Assembly (NCBI GenBank): GCA_001695595.3
Contig: MBPM02000004.1
Span: forward strand, 868,001 to 932,000
DNA: 64,000 bases
Source: Plasmopara viticola
Lineage: Eukaryota > Oomycota > Peronosporomycetes > Peronosporales > Peronosporaceae
Direction: 5' to 3'
Of this stretch, positions 58,913 to 64,000 are shown piece after piece; the stretch's first letter is position 1; each line of letters begins with the position of its first letter. The position numbers and the translations under genes are program-made. The notes below the pieces were generated by a model that was not told where the DNA came from, did not search any database, and was given only the letters and a program-made list of their open reading frames with translations.

Positions 58913-58960
58913 GGTTAACAGCCGCAAACAACAGCCTCGCATCACCACACCGTCACCGCC

Positions 58961-61531
58961 ATGACTACCAAGCGCACCGAAGTCCTCCTAGGAGATGGTA
59001 ACTACTACCATTGGGAGTTCAACATGAGAATGGCCCTCGCAAGAAAAGGGCTGCTGGGACACATTATGGGCGCGAAGGGCGAGAGCGAAATAACGGAGAC
59101 GTGGCTCGTGAATGACGCCAAGGCATTGGGTATAATTGCCCAGGGCGTCGAGATACAACACCAGACCAAGATACGGTCTGCTACTCGTGCCTTGGAGGCA
59201 TGGGGAACGCTTCGCGATTTCTACCATCGTTCCACTTTACACAACCGTGTCACGATGACACGGCGCCTTCACGAGTTTAAGATGGAGAGTGGCACTCGCA
59301 TGGTGGAACATCTGGACGCGTTCGATGAGCTGGTCGTGGGACTCCAGATGACGGGAGAGCCGGTGGATGAATCAAGACAGCTAGTGGTGCTTCTGAGCAG
59401 CTTGCCGGCGGAATATGAAATAATATCTTCTATCGTGGAGAACGCCAAGGACATCACTCTGATCGAAGTCAAGGAGAAGCTGTTGAAGGAGTCAGACAAA
59501 CTACAGAAGAAGGAAGCAAGTGAGAAAGCGTTTCGAGCCACAGACAATGATGGACGGATCAAGGGCAGACGAGGAAGTGGCCGCAAGATTTACGCGCCAC
59601 GCAAGGGCGGCGGTTTTCGGGGAAAATGCTTCAATTGTGACCAGACTGGTCATATGAAGCGGGACTGCCCAGCTGCTGAGAACCGTTCCAGAAACCGTTA
59701 TAGCGGTAATGATGCAGTGTTTGCTGTGGGGGATGAGAAATCAGTAAGCTGGCTGATCGACAGTGGTGCGACGTCACACATGACCCCTCACCGAAGTGAC
59801 TTGATCGACTTCAAGCAACTTAAAGACGACATCAAGGTAACAATTGCAGATGGCAGAAAGTTACGCGTCGAAGGAGCTGGAACAGTGAAGCTTATCGGCT
59901 TAGATGGAAGACGCATATCGATGATGGAAGTGCTGCTTATCCCTGGACTTGACAGACGTCTACTGTCGGTGGGAAAGCTTGCCGAACGTGGACTAAGTGT
60001 GGAGTTTCAGCGTGCTTCGTGCATCATTTGGGACAAGAACGAAGCTTTGGCAACTGGGACAAGAAATGGGAAAGCTTACACACTGGATTGTCAGCAAGAG
60101 GAGGCACGATTGGTGCAATACTCGGGAGTTGATAGTCAGTGGGAGTTATGGCACGCTCGCATGGGACATCCAAGTGAGGACGTTTTAGTGAAAACTATGC
60201 GATCCACAGAAGGTATTTCTGCGCTAAAACAAGGTATCAAGACCCTGTGTGGTGGATGCATGAAGGGCAAGCAGACGATCGAAGCCTTTCCAGGACGCTC
60301 CATGACAAAGACATCGCGTGTATTGGAGATAGTTCACACAGACGTGATGGGACCCATGAAGACACTTTCAAAAGGAGGTGCTAAATACATTTTGACGTTT
60401 GTGGATGATTATTCACGATATGTGGTGGCTTACTTTCTGGCAAAGAAGAGTGAAGTTGCCGACAAGATCACGATGTTTAAAGCACTGCATGAGAATCAGT
60501 GGGGAACCCGTATCAAGTGCCTGCGTTCGGACAACGGAACGGAGTTTGTCAACAAGACAGTTACGAATTTATGTCAGCGGAACGGTATCATACATCAGCG
60601 TACAGTACCATACAGTCCCCAACAAAATGGTATTGCAGAACGAATGAGCCGTACGATAATGGAAAAGGCACGGAGCATGCTACACTACAAGTGTGTTCCG
60701 ACATGTTGGTGGGCAGAGGCAGTAAGCACTGCGGTGTACCTGATCAACTGCTCTCCTAATACAATGCACCCAAACAACACCCCATATGAACTGGGATTTA
60801 AGATGAAGCCACGAATGGATCATCTTAGGGTGTTTGGGTCTCATGGATATGCTCACGTTGATCAAGTGAAGAGGATGAAGCTCGAAGCCAAAAGCTTCAA
60901 GTGCATGTTCCTTGGTTATGCCGAAGACACCAAGGGATACCGAGTTTACGATTTGGAGAAAGACAAGATATCAGTATCACGGTCGGTGAAGCTGGACGAG
61001 CGTGAAGTGGGCGGCATTTATGAGACACACCCGCCCAAACAAATAAAAGTGATACACGTTACCAAAGACAACGATGAAAGTGCTGTGTCCGGGCCGACGG
61101 AACACCAACAAGATCAAGATGAACTTATGGAGGGTGAAAGAGAAGATGAAATTCCAGATGCTCCAATGAATGAAGAGGAGTCCGACACAAATGAGTCAAG
61201 AATCGAGATGCTTCGATTACCGACCTCAGTACACTCTGATCTGACAGAGTACAGACCTCCTACACTGGATGCACAGGAAGATCGATTGGTATTTCGACCG
61301 CAAGTGGAACGTTCAAGGCGTACAAATGAACCAATGTTATTGCTGGAAAACGGATCAGATGCCGATGAAAGTCTGGGAGGAAGCGAAGGACCACCATCTT
61401 CAAAGCGTGCAAGGATTGATGAAGACGGCCTGATAGCTGAAGCTATTCTCGCTTACGCTGTGAGTGTTGGTGAAGAATCAGACTTGCCTACCACGTATGC
61501 GCAGGCAATGTCTTGTGACGAGGCAGAATAG
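58961..61531 (+). CDS. Copia Gag-protease-integrase (copy 3, up to amber codon)
   Basis: 856 residues. Gag occupies about 1-220. A CCHC zinc knuckle is at C223, C226, H231 and C236. The aspartic protease has D267 in WLIDSGATSHM. A GAG-pre-integrase region (LWHARMGHPS, about 396-405) and CGGCMKGK near 430 precede the integrase core, with D461 (HTD), D524 (RSDNGTEF) and E560 (NGIAE). This is DD35E spacing, so all catalytic residues are present. The rest is an acidic linker rich in Glu, Asp and Pro. It ends at TAG, followed directly in the same frame by RT. The start is the first ATG after the leader, shared with copies 1 and 2. Products would form virus-like particles and insert the cDNA. Full function requires RT from the downstream frame. 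Confidence 0.95.
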   Translation: MTTKRTEVLLGDGNYYHWEFNMRMALARKGLLGHIMGAKGESEITETWLVNDAKALGIIAQGVEIQHQTKIRSATRALEAWGTLRDFYHRSTLHNRVTMTRRLHEFKMESGTRMVEHLDAFDELVVGLQMTGEPVDESRQLVVLLSSLPAEYEIISSIVENAKDITLIEVKEKLLKESDKLQKKEASEKAFRATDNDGRIKGRRGSGRKIYAPRKGGGFRGKCFNCDQTGHMKRDCPAAENRSRNRYSGNDAVFAVGDEKSVSWLIDSGATSHMTPHRSDLIDFKQLKDDIKVTIADGRKLRVEGAGTVKLIGLDGRRISMMEVLLIPGLDRRLLSVGKLAERGLSVEFQRASCIIWDKNEALATGTRNGKAYTLDCQQEEARLVQYSGVDSQWELWHARMGHPSEDVLVKTMRSTEGISALKQGIKTLCGGCMKGKQTIEAFPGRSMTKTSRVLEIVHTDVMGPMKTLSKGGAKYILTFVDDYSRYVVAYFLAKKSEVADKITMFKALHENQWGTRIKCLRSDNGTEFVNKTVTNLCQRNGIIHQRTVPYSPQQNGIAERMSRTIMEKARSMLHYKCVPTCWWAEAVSTAVYLINCSPNTMHPNNTPYELGFKMKPRMDHLRVFGSHGYAHVDQVKRMKLEAKSFKCMFLGYAEDTKGYRVYDLEKDKISVSRSVKLDEREVGGIYETHPPKQIKVIHVTKDNDESAVSGPTEHQQDQDELMEGEREDEIPDAPMNEEESDTNESRIEMLRLPTSVHSDLTEYRPPTLDAQEDRLVFRPQVERSRRTNEPMLLLENGSDADESLGGSEGPPSSKRARIDEDGLIAEAILAYAVSVGEESDLPTTYAQAMSCDEAE

Positions 61532-63067
61532 TGGCGACAAGCGATGGACGCCGAATTACAGTCGCATCACAAAAACAAAACATGGACACTCGTTCCACGA
61601 GAATCAATTGGACGTACGATTGGATGCCGCTGGGTCTTTGCTAAGAAGCGTAACCAGAATGGATGTGTTGTGCGCTACAAAGCACGATTGGTGGCTAAAG
61701 GTTTCAAGCAGAAATACGGCGTGGATTTCTTCGAGACTTACTCTCCAGTGGCCAACATGAACTCAATTCGAGTTGTACTCGCAGTGTGTGCGGTAATAGG
61801 CTACAAAATGGAACAGCTGGACGTCGACACCGCCTTTCTCAACAGTGTACTGTCGGATCGTGTTCACATGGAAGTTCCAATTGGTGTTAAGGGAGCTCAA
61901 GGATTTGCGTGTCAGCTGAACAAAGCTATATATGGTCTCAAGCAAGCTGCAAGCGCTTGGAACAAGACAATCGACCACGTCTTCAAGAAGAACGATTTTA
62001 AAAGTTGTGGAGCGGATCAATGCGTCTACGTGAAGAAAGTGGAAGAAGGTTTTGTGTACGTATGTCTTTATGTCGATGATATGATCATTGCAGCCAAGAC
62101 GAGCGACGAGATTCTAGAGGTCAAGGGGATGCTTAAAAGTGTTTTCAAGATGAAGGATCTCGGTATTGCGAAGTTCATCTTGGGCATGGAGATCGACCAC
62201 GACATGACAGCTTCCACACTAATGATCAAGCAAACACGCTACATTAGCGACGTGGCTGAGCGATTTGGGCAGAAAAACGCCAAGAACGTCGACAATCCGT
62301 GTACGTCCGGTCTCAAGCTGTCAACATCACAGTCACCAAGTACAGAAGCTGAGCGTTCAGAGATGCGGTCAAGACCATACCGCTCACTAATTGGATGTCT
62401 GCTATATGTTACAACTTGCACTCGGCCGGACGTCGCATACATCGTGACACAACTGTCTCGATTTCTCGAAAAACCGGGGTTACCACATTGGAACGCCGCA
62501 ATTCGTGTATTGCGCTACTTAAATTCGACACGTCATCATGGGATCGTTTATCAAAGAGGGACGGGAAAGGTGATTGTTGAAGCTTTTTCGGATGCTGACT
62601 GGGGTAGCAACACCGATGACAGACGGTCTGTCTCAGGTGTGTTGATCAACATTGGTAAAGCTCCGGTTGTATTCAAGTCCAAGTATCAGAGAACAGTTGC
62701 ACTAAGTTCCGCAGAAGCAGAGTATATGGCGCTCAGCTTGTGCACACAAGAAGTACTTTGGGCGCGCGCAATGCTCAAGGACATGGGTCAAGAACAAGTG
62801 GGAGGTACGCAAATATGGGAAGACAATCAAGGTGCGATAGCTTTGGCAAACAACGCGGGCTACCACGCACGTACAAAGCACGTGGACATCAGACATCACT
62901 TTATTCGGGAGAGCGTTCAGCATGGATTACTCAAGATTGGCTACATTGATACGAAGAGTCAGCTTGCAGATATTCTAACCAAGGCGCTTGGAACCAAGAT
63001 GCTGAAGTATCTGCGCGAAGCCTCCGGAATCAAGACCAAGTCAGCAACAAAGGACACACAGCATTAG
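61532..63067 (+). CDS. Copia reverse transcriptase-RNase H (copy 3, after amber codon)
   Basis: This is in the same frame as the upstream polyprotein. It opens WRQAMDAELQ, and the first internal ATG is at 61544 (507 residues). RT contains NKTWTLVPRE, GCRWVFAKK, YKARLVAKGF, the first catalytic Asp in QLDVDTAFLN, and the YVDD box at residues 176-179 counted from that ATG. RNase H contains EAFSDADWGSNTDDRRSVSG, SSAEAEYMAL, WEDNQGAIAL and KHVDIRHHFIRE, all the usual acidic residues. It stops at TAG 63065-63067, 13 bp before the 3' LTR. Translation needs suppression of the amber codon or internal initiation; otherwise this is a one-mutation pseudogene. Confidence 0.93.
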   Translation, partial: WRQAMDAELQSHHKNKTWTLVPRESIGRTIGCRWVFAKKRNQNGCVVRYKARLVAKGFKQKYGVDFFETYSPVANMNSIRVVLAVCAVIGYKMEQLDVDTAFLNSVLSDRVHMEVPIGVKGAQGFACQLNKAIYGLKQAASAWNKTIDHVFKKNDFKSCGADQCVYVKKVEEGFVYVCLYVDDMIIAAKTSDEILEVKGMLKSVFKMKDLGIAKFILGMEIDHDMTASTLMIKQTRYISDVAERFGQKNAKNVDNPCTSGLKLSTSQSPSTEAERSEMRSRPYRSLIGCLLYVTTCTRPDVAYIVTQLSRFLEKPGLPHWNAAIRVLRYLNSTRHHGIVYQRGTGKVIVEAFSDADWGSNTDDRRSVSGVLINIGKAPVVFKSKYQRTVALSSAEAEYMALSLCTQEVLWARAMLKDMGQEQVGGTQIWEDNQGAIALANNAGYHARTKHVDIRHHFIRESVQHGLLKIGYIDTKSQLADILTKALGTKMLKYLREASGIKTKSATKDTQH

Positions 63068-63080
63068 CGGTGAGTGGGAG

Positions 63081-63226
63081 TGTTAACATTACACCGCTGA
63101 ATGCATGTTGAACAGGTGGATGGCTTTACAGTAATTACAAGTACGTCACAATTAGTAATTACATATGGTAGCCATTCATTGGTTAGGATAAATATATTCA
63201 CTTCGGTTTTTACTTTCTTCTTAACA
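63081..63226 (+). repeat. 3' LTR of copia copy 3
   Basis: 146 bp, preceded by the purine-rich GTGAGTGGGAG and followed by GATCT. Confidence 0.97.
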
Positions 63227-63670
63227 GATCTCTATAAGTACAAAATCGCTGGCGGACCCCACAGTGATCCCCTGACGATTTCTATTTCGTCAGCACTGGG
63301 CAATTTTTGACGACAATCAAGCTTTGTGGTGAAGAGCGTCTGGATAGCATTGACGTTGATTTTTTATTTTCGATATATGTAAAGCTTGAGTCGGTTTACA
63401 CTTCGAAAATGAAGTGCCGTGTGCTTGATCTTAAATCAGACAAGCACATCACTCTTGTTGAGGTCCACACTGTGGGCTATGCTTCCTTAACGAAATAGCG
63501 TATTTGTTTGGTCAAGATCTTGACACAAGATGGTACCATATATGAAGTTGGCCTAATACCGATATGGGACGAGGGCATCGTTTAAAATTGTACAGCTCCT
63601 GATGGATTCAAACTCGATTGGTTTCCGGATGAAATTGTTTCATGCAGTGTTATATGAACACCAAATAATC

Positions 63671-64000
63671 ACACCCAGCCTGAAGCTACGGCTACCTCAA
63701 ACCCGGTATGACCAGCCCATATGAAAACAAAAAGATTTTTTTTGGGGCTACCTTGGATGCACTTATGTCTGTAAGTATATTTCTAATTTGCAAATCAGAC
63801 TACACGCACGATGTACTTCTCCAATGATCAGACTAAGCAAAGTGAAGAAGGGAAGCTATGCCACGCACTCCATTGCAAGCAAAGCTTGTGTTTATTGCTA
63901 TGCACTCTTAATAACAGTTTAGGAGTGGGTGACTCGTTTGGTCTGTTTTTTATTCCAGAACCGTTTGCTGCGATTTTATATCCGTAATCAAAAACTATAC
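63671..64000. other. 3' flank of the lectin pseudogene
   Basis: No gene is visible. ATGCACTTATGTCTGTAAGT and the following GCAAATCAGACTACACGC resemble the 3' flank at 29755-29800. Confidence 0.45.

Larger units (their letters stand above)
58767..63226 (+). mobile_element. Ty1/copia element copy 3, complete and nearly intact (4460 bp)
   Basis: The LTRs 58767-58912 and 63081-63226 (146 bp each) differ at one position (CATTAGTTAGG against CATTGGTTAGG), so the insertion is recent. The target duplication GATCT lies at 58762-58766 and 63227-63231. The leader is 48 bp. The single polyprotein frame from 58961 to 63067 is interrupted only by one amber codon, TAG, at 61529-61531. It is inserted in a lectin pseudogene. 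It is the reference copy for the family in this window. Confidence 0.97.
58693..63670 (+). pseudogene. Jacalin-like lectin pseudogene split by copia copy 3
   Basis: Before the insertion (58693-58766) a signal-peptide-like stretch is present, with ATC in place of ATG and an early stop, then HSGTDL. After the element, from 63227 (counting one TSD copy), the sequence continues YKYKIAGGPHSDPL, ILTTIKLCGEERLDSIDV, KCRVLDLKSDKHITLVEVHT and TVGYASLTK, then TAG at 63496. TVQNCTAPDGFKLDW-like traces follow with more stops, to about 63670. The two sides join in frame across the duplication (GATCTC reading as Asp-Leu, as in NTDLQMC of the 44688 copy). The start codon and GRSG motif are both lost, so the gene was probably dead before or soon after insertion. 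Confidence 0.85.

Overview
The window looks like a repeat-dense, gene-poor stretch of an oomycete genome, most likely Peronosporales (Phytophthora or downy-mildew type). Three things point there: small intronless genes for secreted jacalin-like lectins; an Inr/FPR-like core promoter (for example TCATTTTACAATATACG) about 40 bp upstream of their ATGs; and abundant Ty1/copia and chromodomain Ty3/gypsy retrotransposons. The assignment is by inference. No rRNA, tRNA, CRISPR array or housekeeping gene was recognised.

Host genes. The only convincing host family is a jacalin-fold lectin of about 175-187 residues with an N-terminal signal peptide and four conserved cysteines. Three copies are open: 13311-13838 (+), 26448-26981 (-) and 47229-47792 (+). 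At least eleven others are decayed (near 19.2, 21.1, 25.2, 28.6, 29.2, 30.0, 30.9, 42.9, 44.2, 46.2 and 58.7/63.2 kb). Minus and plus copies are arranged head to head around a repeated 1.5-1.6 kb spacer (19.5-21.0, 27.0-28.6 and 44.7-46.2 kb). A larger duplication pairs about 26.4-37.4 kb with about 44.2-49.7 kb. A more distant jacalin-like remnant may lie at 37150-37432.

Retrotransposons. A copia family with 146-bp LTRs has three long copies: 949-5107 (+, TSD AATCG), 31634-36064 (-, old) and 58767-63226 (+, TSD GATCT, nearly intact). A solo LTR lies at 48699-48834 (TSD ATATT). Copy 1 sits inside a gypsy integrase and copy 3 inside a lectin pseudogene. A chromodomain gypsy family with about 410-436 bp LTRs fills most of the rest: a minus element from 1 to about 9620; a plus fragment at 9640-12330; a head-to-head composite at 13975-19189; a minus fragment at 21346-23055; a second composite at 37433-42824; and a minus element from 49658 to 58412 that is interrupted by a complete plus element at 49863-56020.

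A non-autonomous DNA transposon with an 8-bp target duplication lies at 23064-24694.

Taken together, a fast-turnover lectin locus has been duplicated, inverted and broken by several waves of transposition. The nested insertions and the filled versus empty sites in paralogous blocks allow the events to be partly ordered. The most unusual structures are a roughly 205-bp in-place inversion of the gypsy reverse-transcriptase active-site segment, whose junction recurs in both head-to-head composites, and an amber codon shared by two copia copies between integrase and reverse transcriptase.
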